DNA of 64,000 nt from assembly GCA_963708245.1 (NCBI GenBank), contig OY970201.1:7316001-7380000 (forward strand), read 5' to 3'. This DNA comes from CAVYXK01 sp963708245. Lineage in GTDB: Bacteria; Pseudomonadota; Alphaproteobacteria; Acetobacterales; Acetobacteraceae. Below, piece after piece: positions 1 through 9,429 of this stretch. Under the pieces are notes generated by a model. That model had not been told where the DNA came from. It did not search any database and saw nothing but the letters and a program-made list of their open reading frames with translations. How positions within the stretch are numbered: position 1 is the first letter of the stretch; the number at the start of each line of letters is the position of its first letter. The translations under genes were made by a program, and so were the position numbers.

Positions 1-643
1 CTGATCCGCATTGCTGCTGCCTGGTGACGGGCACCACGGGGCGCCACGCCGCAGCATCAATTGCTGCTATCGGTATCGAATAACAGGGAAGGTACACCCT
101 GCGATCGTATTCGCTCCCGCGACGTAACCCACCTGGCCAGGGGAGCCAGCGCGTTCCGGAGCGCGATCACCTCGGCGATGACAGCAGGCACCGGCTGACC
201 GACGGCCAGCAACCCGCTGCGAATGGCAGTTCCGGAGCCCTCGGCTGGCACCGCCAAGACTGGCGGGCGGTTCCCGGAGTTTGGGGGTGTACCCAACCCG
301 GCTACGCCGGCCTAGTGTCCGTCTCTGGTGGCTTGGCGGAGGTCGGGGCTGCCGGTCTATCGGGCCCCTGCGCTGGCGGGCCATTCCTTAAGCTTGCCGA
401 ACGAAACGTGTTGGTATATAGTACGCTGGTGGTTCGTCGCCTCCGACAGTGTGCCCCGCGCCGGGGAGTGAAGAACCACATCTCTCTCGAAGCCGCACTT
501 AGCAATGAATTGATAATATGGCCCCCTTCCCAGAGACCCAACTCGTTGTCGATAGCGAGTCACAGTTATCGGAACGCGCGGGCCGACCGCCACAGAGTGT
601 CGGTCGCACCGGAGCACCTGAGGGCAGCTCCCGACGTACCAAT
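1..643. other. No gene recognised
   Basis: Several short open frames exist on both strands but none shows a domain, motif or ribosome binding site I can support. The stretch lies upstream of an ATP-grasp gene and probably carries its promoter, though I could not place one. It may be the edge of an older insertion or decayed DNA. Confidence 0.4.
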
Positions 644-727
644 GTGCTCATGCTGTGCGATCTTTTCACATTATCCTATAGGGTGATGCGCTGCTTCGAC
701 GCGGGGGGGGCGGCGGTCCACGTGCTA

Positions 728-1864
728 GTGCTCTGATCCTAACGGACGATTCCCAAGTCGGCGCGACCGTGCGATTCTGTTGGCATGAGCAAGACAGAGG
801 CATGTATCTGGCTGTCGCCTGCGGATCGGGCGACGCTGCAAGGTTGGATTTCCGGGCGGAACACGCCGCAGAAGTTGGTCTGGCGGGCGCAGATCGTGCT
901 GCTGTCGGCAGCGCGGCTTGGCCTGATGGCGATCACGCGCTCGGTCGGCAAGAGCAAGGTGACGGTCAGCCGTTGGCAGGAGCGCTACCTGGCCAAGGGG
1001 ATCGATGGCCTGCGGCGCGACGCCACCCGCCCGGGGCGTAAGCCGCCGCTGACGGCCGAGACGATCCAGCAGGTCATACACAAGACTCTGCACGAGAAGC
1101 CGCCGGCCGGCACCCACTGGAGCATCCGCAAGATGGCCGCCGCCAGCGGCCTCAGCTACACCAGCGTCCAGCGCATCTGGAAGGCACACGAGCTCAAGCC
1201 GCATCGGGTAAAGACCTTCAAGCTGTCGAACGACAAGCGGTTCGTCGAGAAGGTGCAGGACATCGTCGGCCTCTACCTTAATCCTCCGGAGAAGGCATTG
1301 GTGTTCTCGGTGGATGAGAAGAGCCAGATCCAGGCACTTGACCGCACGCAGCCCGGCCTGCCGCTCAAGAAGGGGCGTTGCGGCACCATGACGCATGATT
1401 ACAAGCGCCACGGCACTACCACGCTATTCGCCGCCCTGGAGGTGGCCACTGGCAGGGTCATCGGCCAGTGCATGCCGCGTCACCGTCACCAGGAGTGGCT
1501 TAAATTCCTGCGCCGGATCGACGCCGAGACACCGAACCACCTCGATGTGCATCTGATCGCGGACAACTACGCCACACACAAACACGCCAAGGTCCGGGCT
1601 TGGCTAAAGCGACACCCGCGGTTTCACATGCATTTTACCCCGACCTCGGCCTCCTGGCTCAATCAGGTCGAACGGTTCTTCGGCCTGATCACCGGGGACC
1701 GCATCCGCCGTGGCGTGTTTAAAAGTGTCGCGGCATTGGTCACGGCGATCCGGGATTACTTGCAGCGTCATAATGCCGATCCCAAGCCCTTCGTGTGGAC
1801 CGCCTCCGCTGCCGCTATCCTCGAGAAGGTCGCACGTGGGCGACAAGCGTTAAAGTCACAACAC
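728..1864 (+). mobile_element. IS630-family insertion sequence (copy A)
   Basis: The element is bounded by imperfect inverted repeats: the left end CTAGTGCTCTGATCCTAACG matches the reverse complement of the right end CTAGTGTTGTGACTTTAACG at 15 of 20 positions, including the flanking CTA. The TA dinucleotides at 726-727 and 1865-1866 are the target duplication expected of IS630/Tc1-mariner elements. It carries one transposase and appears intact, so it may be mobile. It interrupts an ATP-grasp gene in the same orientation. Confidence 0.9.
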
Positions 1865-1867
1865 TAG
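785..1867 (+). CDS. IS630-family DDE transposase
   Basis: This 360-residue protein catalyses cut-and-paste transposition. It starts with helix-turn-helix DNA-binding segments (residues about 1-120), followed by an RNase H-like DDE domain. Candidate catalytic acids are in VDEKSQIQ, LIADNYATHK and NQVERFF. Its stop codon TAG uses the TA of the target-site duplication plus one host base, so the exact C-terminus depends on the insertion site. Full length for the family, with no visible defect. Confidence 0.95.
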   Translation: MSKTEACIWLSPADRATLQGWISGRNTPQKLVWRAQIVLLSAARLGLMAITRSVGKSKVTVSRWQERYLAKGIDGLRRDATRPGRKPPLTAETIQQVIHKTLHEKPPAGTHWSIRKMAAASGLSYTSVQRIWKAHELKPHRVKTFKLSNDKRFVEKVQDIVGLYLNPPEKALVFSVDEKSQIQALDRTQPGLPLKKGRCGTMTHDYKRHGTTTLFAALEVATGRVIGQCMPRHRHQEWLKFLRRIDAETPNHLDVHLIADNYATHKHAKVRAWLKRHPRFHMHFTPTSASWLNQVERFFGLITGDRIRRGVFKSVAALVTAIRDYLQRHNADPKPFVWTASAAAILEKVARGRQALKSQH

Positions 1868-2892
1868 GCGGGCCCGGATCGACTGGCCTCCGCTTTTCGC
1901 GGTTCTGCCGCAGCTTTCGCGCAAGCCGGTTCGGGTTTGCTGCATCGTGCGAAGGTGTGACCGAAGAGATCAATGCGTGCATAAAGGAACTCGCGATTGA
2001 CCTTGTTCTAGCAGGTGATCATTGGTCAACGCGGACGCTCCTTGCGCTTAAGCCGTCGCTGTTGGCCCCCTGCTTTCCGATGCCAGAGCTCGATCAGTTT
2101 GAGCTGCTGAACGATAAATGGCGCTTCACGCAACTCTGCCGACGGCTGACAATCCGTTGCCCCCGCTCTCAACTCGTGACCGACCGAGCCGAATTGCTCC
2201 GGCGCCTTAATTCCGGGGAGACCACAATGCCATGTATCGCGAAACCGCTCGATCTCGACGGTTCGCGCGGGGTCGCCCCGATTAGAAGCCGGAAAGACAT
2301 TGAGATGGTTGCAACGATCGGCTATCATCCAATTCTGGTGCAGGAATACATTGAAGGCGACGACATCGGCGCAAGCGTCTACTGCGATGACGGCAAAATC
2401 CGTGCCGCTATCGTACATCAACTGAAACGTAGTACCTATCGTACATTTCATTCTACGGAAATCGAGTGCGCGATAACGAAGATCGTAAGCGCGACGGGTG
2501 TACGCGGCATCCTCAATTTCGATATGAGAGTTAGGCGGGACGGAACCGTTTACTGGCTCGAATGCAATCCACGCGTCTTCTACAAAATGTTTCTTTCAAT
2601 GCTGGCGGGGCTCAATTTTGCCTGCTTCGGTTTACCGCATGCGACACCAGAACTGTGTTCATCCGTGCCAACGGACACGAATGTCCGAGCCTTCAAGGCG
2701 ATAGCCGCAGAACTACCACGCCCGTGGCGTTTGACTTCACGCGACTGGGCGCTTGTCTGTTACCACTTGACCGACCCGATCCCGCCTATCTGGGAGGCGT
2801 ACCAAAGATGGTTTTTGGGGCACTGGATTGAACCTTATGCCGCGATCGTAGGCGACTACGGTGTGGTCGATCGGCCTCATCGGTTGGCTTAA

Positions 2893-3350
2893 CCAATGAT
2901 GCGTGTGAAGCGGCATGGCGTTAGACCTCCCAATCCGCGCCCAAGGCCGAACCGAGTCTCGCCATGGATTCAACACTTCAATGGGTGTGCCACCTACTCC
3001 TTTACCCGTTTGCCTGCTTTCCGCCAGGATTGGCATCGTGCAACTCCTGCAGATGCTGGACCGCCCTGTCGGGGTACGACCAAGGCAGGCCGCGACGGCG
3101 ATGACATCACCCAATGCTGGCGGGGTTGCGGACATGTAAGTGAAGCAACAAAGGATAGCGCGCATCGGCGGAATGGATCGCTCCGCAAGGCGGGATCGCC
3201 TGCACGCGCAACCTTGAGTTTTTTGAACGCCCTCCCTAGACGCGCCAAGTGGCCACCAAATGGTGATGACGGTCAGAACGGTCTCGCGCTGCACCATTAT
3301 CTTGCTAATATGCACTGATATCCTGTTCTCCAACATAGAGGGGCGAAGGA
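2893..3350. other. Intergenic stretch, no gene recognised
   Basis: About 460 bases between the ATP-grasp and flavoprotein genes. Short frames exist on both strands without recognisable domains. It may hold the flavoprotein promoter; I could not identify one. Confidence 0.35.
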
Positions 3351-4350
3351 TTGGTTCCTACACCGATTGCGATCGTAGGTGCGGGTCCGTATGGCCTTTC
3401 GTTGGCGGCGCACTTGCGCTCCCGCGGGGTCGGATTTCGCATTTTCGGTACGCCGATGTACAGTTGGCAGTCGCAAATGCCGCGGGGCATGCTGCTGAAG
3501 TCGGAGGGTTTCGCCTCCAACATCGCTGACCCTGAGCTGAAGTTCTCTCTCGCAAGCTTTTGCCAGCAACGCGGGATGCCGTATCAGGACATCGATCTAC
3601 CTGTGCCAGTCGAGACTTTCGTGGAATACGGGCTAGAATTCCAGCGGCAGTTCGTTCCAAACATAGAGCGAAGACAGGTAGTGCAGGTCGAGCGAGACGG
3701 ACGGGGTTTCATCCTGCAATTGGACGATGGGGAGTGCCTGGTGGCATTGCAAGTTGTCGTCGCTGTCGGGGTCGGTCATTTTGCCCATGTGCCGGACGAA
3801 CTTAGAACGCTATGCGGCCCACATCTCTCGCACAGCTCACAGCACACCGACCTTGATGGCTTCCGGGACAGCAACGTAATCGTCATCGGCGGTGGAGCGT
3901 CGGCGGCCGATCTGGCCGTGCTATTGCGCCGCGCTGGTGCCTTTGCTCGTCTGGTCGCGCGCCGCAAGAAAATCGACTTTCACACGCCCCCCCGACCGAG
4001 ACCACGCCGCATGATGGAGCGGCTGCGGCAGCCGAGCTCTGCCCTAGGCGTTGGATGGCCCTCGCGGATGGCTCAAGATGCACCGCTGATCTTCCACATG
4101 ATGCCGCGCGATTTCCGGCTGCTAGTGGTGAAGCGACATCTCGGGCCTGCCCCGGGGTGGTTTACCCGCGATCAGTTGGTGGGGCATGTGCCCATGCTCC
4201 CTGGGAGGCAGATTGTCGCGGCTGGGACGCTCGGTGATCAGGTGCGACTCCGCGTAGCCGATGCCAACGGTGTTGAAGAGTAAGCATCCGCCGAGTGCCG
4301 CGGTGTTGCACGGCCGTCGACCAAGCATGCGGACGACGCACTGGTGTCGC

Positions 4351-4557
4351 CTACCTCTTGAGGTCCGCGAGGAGTTCCTTGAGGTTCTCGATACCTTCGG
4401 CGGTAAAGGCAACGGTGGACATTTCGTCGATGTCCCAGACGGTGAGGACACCGTCTTCCGGCTCCATATCGAGGGCGATGTCGCGCAAGAGGTCCTCGTC
4501 CTCGCCGAGCATCTTGGCCACCCGGCCGATGGTGGAGACGGAACTGGGCGCCGCCAT
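4351..4557 (-). CDS. small IS66-associated protein
   Basis: This 68-residue acidic protein (MLGEDEDLL...DMEPEDGVLTVW...FTAEGIENLKELL) lies just downstream of tnpC inside the element, separated from it by a few bases. From memory, similar small acidic proteins accompany IS66 copies in alphaproteobacteria; their role is unknown. It contains no catalytic motif that I can see. It is likely co-transcribed with tnpABC. Confidence 0.6.
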   Translation of the reverse strand: MAAPSSVSTIGRVAKMLGEDEDLLRDIALDMEPEDGVLTVWDIDEMSTVAFTAEGIENLKELLADLKR

Positions 4558-4560
4558 TGA

Positions 4561-6130
4561 TCAGGCCGCGCGGTCGACGCGAGTAGCTCGCGGCCAATGC
4601 CAGGGCAGCAGTTCGTGCAACCGCGAGACTGGGTGATCACCGATGCGCGCGAGCACGTCGGCGAGCCAGGCGCGCGGATCGATGTTGTTCAACTTTGCCG
4701 ACGCAATCAGCGAATACATCGCCGCTGCCCTCTCCCCGCCGCGGTCCGAACCGGCGAACAGCCATGACTTGCGCCCGAGTGCAATTCCGCGCAGCGCGCG
4801 TTCCGCCGCATTGTTGGTCAGGCAGATGCGTCCATCGGCAAGGAAGCGCGCAAAGGCATCCCATCGCTTGAGCATGTAGTCCATCGCCTTCGCGACGTCG
4901 GCATGACGCGAGAGCTTGCCGCGTTCGACGCGCATCCAGCTCTCGAGGGAGCGCGACCCGGACCTGTCTTACGGCCTGCCGTTGGGTCGCTGGCAGGCCG
5001 TTGATGTCGCGTTCGACATCGAAGATCGCATCGATCCGGCGCACCGCCTCGATCGCGAGCGGCGCCTTGGCAACTTCGGCGAGCACGAACAGTTTGCGCC
5101 GTCCGTGTGCCCAACACGCGGCCTCAATGATCGGACCAGGCTGGCGTGCGGGGTGGTAGAGGTCGTTGAACCCGGCATAGGCGTCGGCTTGCAGAATGCC
5201 CGCGTAGCCGGCGAGATGTCGGCACGGATGCTCGCCGCTGCGATCGCGCGAATAGAAGAAGATCGCCGCTGGCGGTGCCGCGCCACCGAACGGCTGGTCG
5301 TCGCGCACATAGGTCCATAATCGGCCGGTGACGGTCTTGACCTTGGCCAACACCGGCACGGTGGTCTCATCGCCGTGTAGGCGCTCGGCGGCGAGTACGT
5401 GGGCCTTGATCAGCGTCACCAATGGCGACAGCGCCGTCGTGCAGGCACCCACCCAATCGGCCAGTGTGGAGACGCTGAGATCGATGCCCTCGCGGGCAAA
5501 CCGCTCGCTTTGGCGGTTCAACGGCTGATGCTCGCCGAACTTGCCATGGACGATCGTCGCCAGCAGGTCCGGACCGGCGCGGCCACGGGAAATCGGATGG
5601 AACGGCGCCGGCGGCTGCGTGATCGTCTCGCACGAGCGGCAGGAGAACTTCTCTCGCACCGTCTGGATCACCTTGTAGGTCCGTGGAATGCTCTCCAACG
5701 TCTCGGTGGTGGTCTCGCCGAGCTTGGTGAGCTGACCGCCACAGCACGGACAGCTTGTCGGCGACGGCAGCACCAGCCGCTCGCGCGGCAGGTGCGCCGG
5801 TAACGGTGCGCGCACCGGCTTGGCGCGTGTGAACGGGCGCACGTTCGTCCTGTTCGTGGCCGCATGAGCGGCAGCCGCTTCGTCCTCGGCGGCAGCGGTC
5901 TCGAGTTCCTCGATCTGCATCTCCAACTGATCGAGCAGCTTGCGTCCACGCTCGGCGGAGGCGCCGAAGCGGTCACGCTTCATCTTGGCGATTAGCAGCT
6001 TCAGATGCGCAACCATCGCCTCGGCACCAGCGGCACGAGCCTCAAAATCACGCCGCGCGGCCTGCTCGGAGATTAGCGCTGCTTTCAGCGCGTCGATGTC
6101 ATCCGGAAGTGTACCGGCCGAATCGCTCAT
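4561..6130 (-). pseudogene. tnpC: IS66 transposase TnpC, frameshifted
   Basis: The transposase of the IS66 element. The N-terminal leucine-rich coiled coil (about residues 10-80) is followed by a zinc-binding CPCCGG...CRSC segment and the DDE domain, with HGDETTVPVL and LQADAYAGF visible. Near 4955-4975 the frame changes by one base. The last part, containing the third catalytic region TNNAAERALRG, continues in another frame (4561-4935). The continuous frame instead runs into 140 residues of arginine-rich non-homologous sequence. A single indel therefore separates the two parts. I prefer ATG 6130; an upstream start at 6148 is possible. Confidence 0.85.
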
Positions 6131-6214
6131 GCCGACAACTGAAATCACACTCGCCCGTGGTCATGCACGCGAAATCTTCAAAAAAACCCCGGCAACTGTG
6201 CAACTAGTCCAATC

Positions 6215-6562
6215 TTAGCCCGCCAGTTCCGGTCGCCAGGTTCGCTGCGGGTGTCTCCAGTCGATTCCCTCTAGCATGTAGCCGAGTTGGGCCGCCGTAA
6301 TCGCAACCACTCCATCCGCCGGCGATGGCCAGATGAACCGACCGCGCTCGAGTCGCTTGGCATATAGCGACATGCCGAGGCCGTCATGCCAAAGAACCTT
6401 TATCAGATCACCCCGACGACCCCGGAAAACATACGCATCGCCGGCGTGCGGGTTGCGCTGCAGGGACTGTTGTACTTGCAGGGCAAGGCCATTCATCCCG
6501 CGACGCATATCGGTCCTGCCTGCGGCCAGCCAGACGCGCATACCCGAGGGTGGCATCATCAT
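6215..6562 (-). CDS. tnpB: IS66 accessory protein TnpB
   Basis: A 115-residue protein of the IS66 Orf2 family, recognised by the opening GMRVWLAAGRTDMRRGMNGL, the central GDAYVFRGRRGDLIKVLWHD and the motif KRLERGRFIWP. It is needed along with TnpA and TnpC for efficient transposition of IS66 elements; its biochemical role is not settled. Its start overlaps the end of tnpA by 4 bases, which suggests translational coupling. Confidence 0.93.
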   Translation of the reverse strand: MMMPPSGMRVWLAAGRTDMRRGMNGLALQVQQSLQRNPHAGDAYVFRGRRGDLIKVLWHDGLGMSLYAKRLERGRFIWPSPADGVVAITAAQLGYMLEGIDWRHPQRTWRPELAG

Positions 6563-6999
6563 CCGCGCAACACCGACAGCACGCGGCGGAGCGCCGCAAC
6601 GCTCACTCCTTCGTCGATACTCACGCGCACGCTGCCGTTCAGCTCGATCTCGATCAACCCCGTTCGCCGTGGCGTTATCACCCGAGACGGCAACGGCTCT
6701 GATGCCGCCGGCGTCTCGCTCGGAACAGGCGCAATCCGCGCGGGGAAGAGATGCAGCTCCGAGCCGCAGGCAGTCTCGGCTGCAGCGAGGCGACGCCAGC
6801 GATAGACCAGGCTCGGGCAGATCCCGTGTCGGCGGGCAACGTCCTGGATGCGTACCCCAGGCTGCACAGACTCCCCCACCACCTTGGCTCGAAACCGAGC
6901 GTCATGCGCCCGACGCCGCTCTCCCACGATCTCGATCCGTGGGCTTGCCTCGCCATCTGTGGCTGCCACTCTGGCAGCCTCATGCTTGCTTCCTATCAT
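6559..6999 (-). CDS. tnpA: IS66 accessory protein TnpA
   Basis: IS66 Orf1 family, about 146 residues. It contains a helix-turn-helix (VQPGVRIQDVARRHG...LVYRWRR) typical of the DNA-binding TnpA/IS3-orfA fold and a basic N-terminal tail. The C-terminal part IEIELNGSVRVSIDEGV is also typical of the family. The ATG at 6999 is preferred; a TTG four codons upstream (7011) is also in frame. It is the first gene of the tnpABC unit. Confidence 0.88.
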   Translation of the reverse strand: MIGSKHEAARVAATDGEASPRIEIVGERRRAHDARFRAKVVGESVQPGVRIQDVARRHGICPSLVYRWRRLAAAETACGSELHLFPARIAPVPSETPAASEPLPSRVITPRRTGLIEIELNGSVRVSIDEGVSVAALRRVLSVLRG

Positions 7000-7440
7000 C
7001 CCCCGAAGCAAATCAAGCCGCCACTATTCAGACAAGGCGGTCGTCACCGTAGGGATACCGGTGTTGAAGAGGAACTCGAAGCCGATCACGTGATCGCCGC
7101 CACAGGCTACCGCGTGGACCTCACGCGCCTCGGCTTTTTCTCGCCGCGGATGCTCGCCCAGATCCGAACAGTCGAGCACACACCCGTTCTGTCGTCGCAC
7201 TTCGAAACCTCGCTACACGGATTGTTCTTCATTGGACCCGCGGCGGCGAACTCCTTCGGCCCACTGTTGCGCTTCGCCTGCGGCAACCGCTTCGTGTCGC
7301 GCCGTCTGGCGCCGTATATCGCCCGCCGTGCGTAACCAATTCCATGGCCGAGCCGTTCCTGAGTGTCCGTCCAGGAAGTTTCCGAGTTTTTTGCGTCGCT
7401 TAGCGACAGGATGAAGAATGTTGTTGAGTGGTTGACCCTC

Positions 7441-7758
7441 TTATGAGTTTATAGCGGCACTGATTCGCGAGGTGCCCCATGTAGACAGCTGAGAACCGCG
7501 CTCGATACGACCGCAGCAAGCTGCGCTACCCGAGCGATGCACGTGGCCATGCGGCAGGGCGCGCACGATCTCGATCGCTTCTCTGGCTGGCAACAGTCGC
7601 TCGCCGCGCAGCACGGCGCGCAACTGCTCGATGCGCTCGACCGGCCAGCCGGAGAGGTTTGCCAGCGTGCGTTTCTTGCTCTTGCCATCCTCGCGGTAGC
7701 TCTCACGCAACAGGATGGTGGGGGGCGAGCCTCGATTGGACATCACATCGATATGCAT
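7441..7758 (-). pseudogene. IS1634-family transposase fragment (second copy, N-terminus)
   Basis: The first ~73 residues (MHIDVMSNRGSPPTILLRES...LPHGHV) closely match the N-terminus of the transposase that starts at 14325, and the upstream DNA to about 7874 matches as well. After LPHGHV the similarity ends abruptly and the frame runs into unrelated sequence. It is therefore the 5' end of a second, truncated copy of the same element, in the same orientation and directly beside the 3' end of the larger copy. Confidence 0.8.
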
Positions 7759-8905
7759 GGACCCACCGAATCAGGCCGAGTCGCGTCGGGTCAAGGGGAT
7801 TTTGTCGCGCTACAAGGACGCGAATTTGAGATGTATCCAGTCTTGTCAGCCTGTTAGGCTCTAAGTTCGGACTAGTGCCCTGAGTCTCTCATGTTGCCGG
7901 ATGTCTAACCTGAACTTTACCCACTTTTGAGCGCAAGTCGTTGATTTAGGCAGTTTTCGGGGTTGGCTACCTGTCTACGCGGCGATGGCGATGCCGAGCA
8001 ACTCGAAAGCCTTGCGCTGAACCTTGGTGGGGGTGGCGAGGATCGCGGTAAGCCGATCGCGGCCGAGGCGAACGACATTGCGCGTCAGTGTGGCGAGATC
8101 CGCGAGCAGGGTATGGAAGCTGTGCACCGGGATCGGCTCACCCTGAGCGGGATCGGTGCGTTTGCTAGCCGCCTTGTGCTGCGCTGATGGCGACGGCTTG
8201 GCCTTCGCTACCGGCGAGGCGCGCTGCGCCTCGCGCACCGCGGGCTCGTGCTCATCGAACAAGATCGGTGCCAGTCGCTGGCGCATATGCCATTCCACGT
8301 AATAGGCCAGCATGCAGACGAGCACGTGTCCGCGCACCCGTGGCGCGGTCCAGTGGAATACTGGTCGCAATTCGAGATCGACCGTCTTCAATGAGCGAAA
8401 AGCGTGCTCCACATGGGCCAGGCTTTTGTAAGCCCGCACGGTGGCCGCGGCATCCGACTGCTCGACGGGAAGATTGGTGCGCAGCACATAGATGGCGTCC
8501 AGCGCCGCCTCGGCGGCGATGGCGACATCGTTTCTGTTGAACTCGAATCCGCTATCGGTGATCCTGATCTCGAAGTGCTTGGCCATCCTGCGCCGGCCCA
8601 GCACCGCGCCGACCGCCTGGCCGATCGCCGCTGCGCCGCGCAGCGGCTTGCGCGGCCGCTCGACGCGCGCCTGGATGCGGCGCAAGTCCTTGTCGGTCGC
8701 CTCCAAAAGCTCCTGGCGTTTGCGAGCCCGCTCGGCGGCCAGGAACGGGTTCTTACACACCACAAGGCGTTCACCCGGATAGTCGGGGCCGGTGATCTCG
8801 GCCATGTCACGCTCATCGAACAGCGAGGGCTGCAGCGGCCCGCCCTCGGCGGCCAGCGCCTTGATCGCCGGCGCGCGCAGGGCGGTGATCCAATCAAGCT
8901 GTCAA

Positions 8906-8949
8906 TCGGCGTCGAACATTGACCCTCGATCGGCGTCCAAAATTGACCC
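8906..8949. repeat. IS21 left-end terminal repeats
   Basis: Two direct copies of a 20-bp motif: TCGGCGTCGAACATTGACCC at 8906-8925 and TCGGCGTCCAAAATTGACCC at 8930-8949. Multiple terminal repeats are the transposase-binding sites of IS21 elements. Confidence 0.85.
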
Positions 8950-9214
8950 CTCAGATATCGGCTTGTGCCGGTAGTGCAAAGGGGGGACCCGCGCGCCGCG
9001 GAGTGCCCCACGAGGAGGCTGACGCAGCGGCGCGCGGGGGGTTCCTGTGGACCCACCGGTGCAAGCCCGGGTGGTAGAGGCGGTGGGCGTCAGGCGCGGT
9101 TCTTGAAGCGCCAGCTGTCGTTGCCTGTCTCGACGATATCGCAGTGGTGAGTGAGGCGGTCGAGTAGTGCAGTGGTCATCTTTGGATCGCCGACCATGTC
9201 GAGATGCCACAACG

Positions 9215-9394
9215 CTCGACAGGCGAGTCGCTCAGGTCAGGGTCACCGACCCGCATCATCCTCTGTATGGCAAGCGTTTTCCGGTCAGCGATCGACTGTC
9301 AGGGCGCGGGCCGGGGCTAATCGTTGTCCGGCTGCCTGACGGCCGAGAGCGCTCTATATCACGATTCGCTACAGATCTCGCAGCAACGGCCCAT
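9215..9394 (+). pseudogene. small accessory frame fragment of the recombinase element (DUF5372-like)
   Basis: The segment VRVTDPHHPLYGKRF...LIVVRLPDGRERSISRFATD resembles short proteins encoded next to large serine recombinases (DUF5372-like, from memory). It has no clear start codon inside the element and its end runs into the 5' edge of the recombinase remnant. A deletion has probably fused the two. The identity is tentative. Confidence 0.35.
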
Positions 9395-9429
9395 GAGCAG
9401 CTGGCCGTATCGAGTCGCCAAGCACACAT

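Larger units (their letters stand above)
644..2892 (+). pseudogene. ATP-grasp ligase gene split by an IS630 element
   Basis: The two halves are 644-727 and 1867-2892. The N-terminal half (VLMLCDLF, then an AVHVL strand) looks like the opening fold of ATP-grasp proteins. The rest has the ATP-grasp core: a CIAKPLDLDGSRGV lysine/glycine loop, VQEYIEGDD, and the metal-binding end LNFDMRV...WLECNPRV. Deleting the IS and one TA copy joins ...VHVL to GGPGSTGLRFSRFC in the same frame and gives about 369 residues. The start could be GTG 644 or ATG 650; the frame is also open further upstream. ATP-grasp enzymes ligate a carboxylate to an amine or thiol with ATP. The substrate is unknown; neighbours suggest polysaccharide or metabolite tailoring. 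Without the first half the distal part is probably not expressed as a stable protein. Confidence 0.8.
4280..7058 (-). mobile_element. IS66-family insertion sequence
   Basis: The left end reads GTAAGCATCC and the reverse complement of the right end GTATCCCTAC, matching the GTA...TAC termini of IS66 elements. It carries tnpA, tnpB, tnpC and a small accessory gene, all on the minus strand. The 12 bases CGGTGTTGAAGA lie directly beside both ends (4268-4279 and 7059-7070). That is longer than the 8-bp duplication usual for the family. tnpC is frameshifted, so the copy may be defective. Confidence 0.9.
3351..7335 (+). pseudogene. FAD/NAD(P)-binding oxidoreductase split by IS66
   Basis: Coding parts are 3351-4279 and 7071-7335; joined they encode about 397 residues in one frame. 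The first part has an N-terminal FAD-binding Rossmann motif (VGAGPYGLSLA) and a second dinucleotide motif (VIGGGASAADLA). The distal part has the ATG-type motif VIAATGYRVD and a C-terminal FIGPAAANSFGP segment, as in flavin monooxygenase-like or pyridine-nucleotide oxidoreductases. TTG at 3351 is the only start between the upstream stop and the Rossmann fold. The present gene ends in a TAA supplied by the IS end, so the product lacks its last ~87 residues. The gene follows the ATP-grasp gene and may belong to the same tailoring pathway; the substrate is unknown. Confidence 0.85.

Noticed and set aside
315..686. Possible genes in the first 640 bases
   Set aside because: Frames on both strands are Arg/Pro/Ser-rich, lack recognisable domains and overlap each other; there is no basis to choose one.
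1795..1866. Upstream start of the ATP-grasp frame
   Set aside because: These codons belong to the right end of the IS630 element; the real N-terminus is before the insertion.
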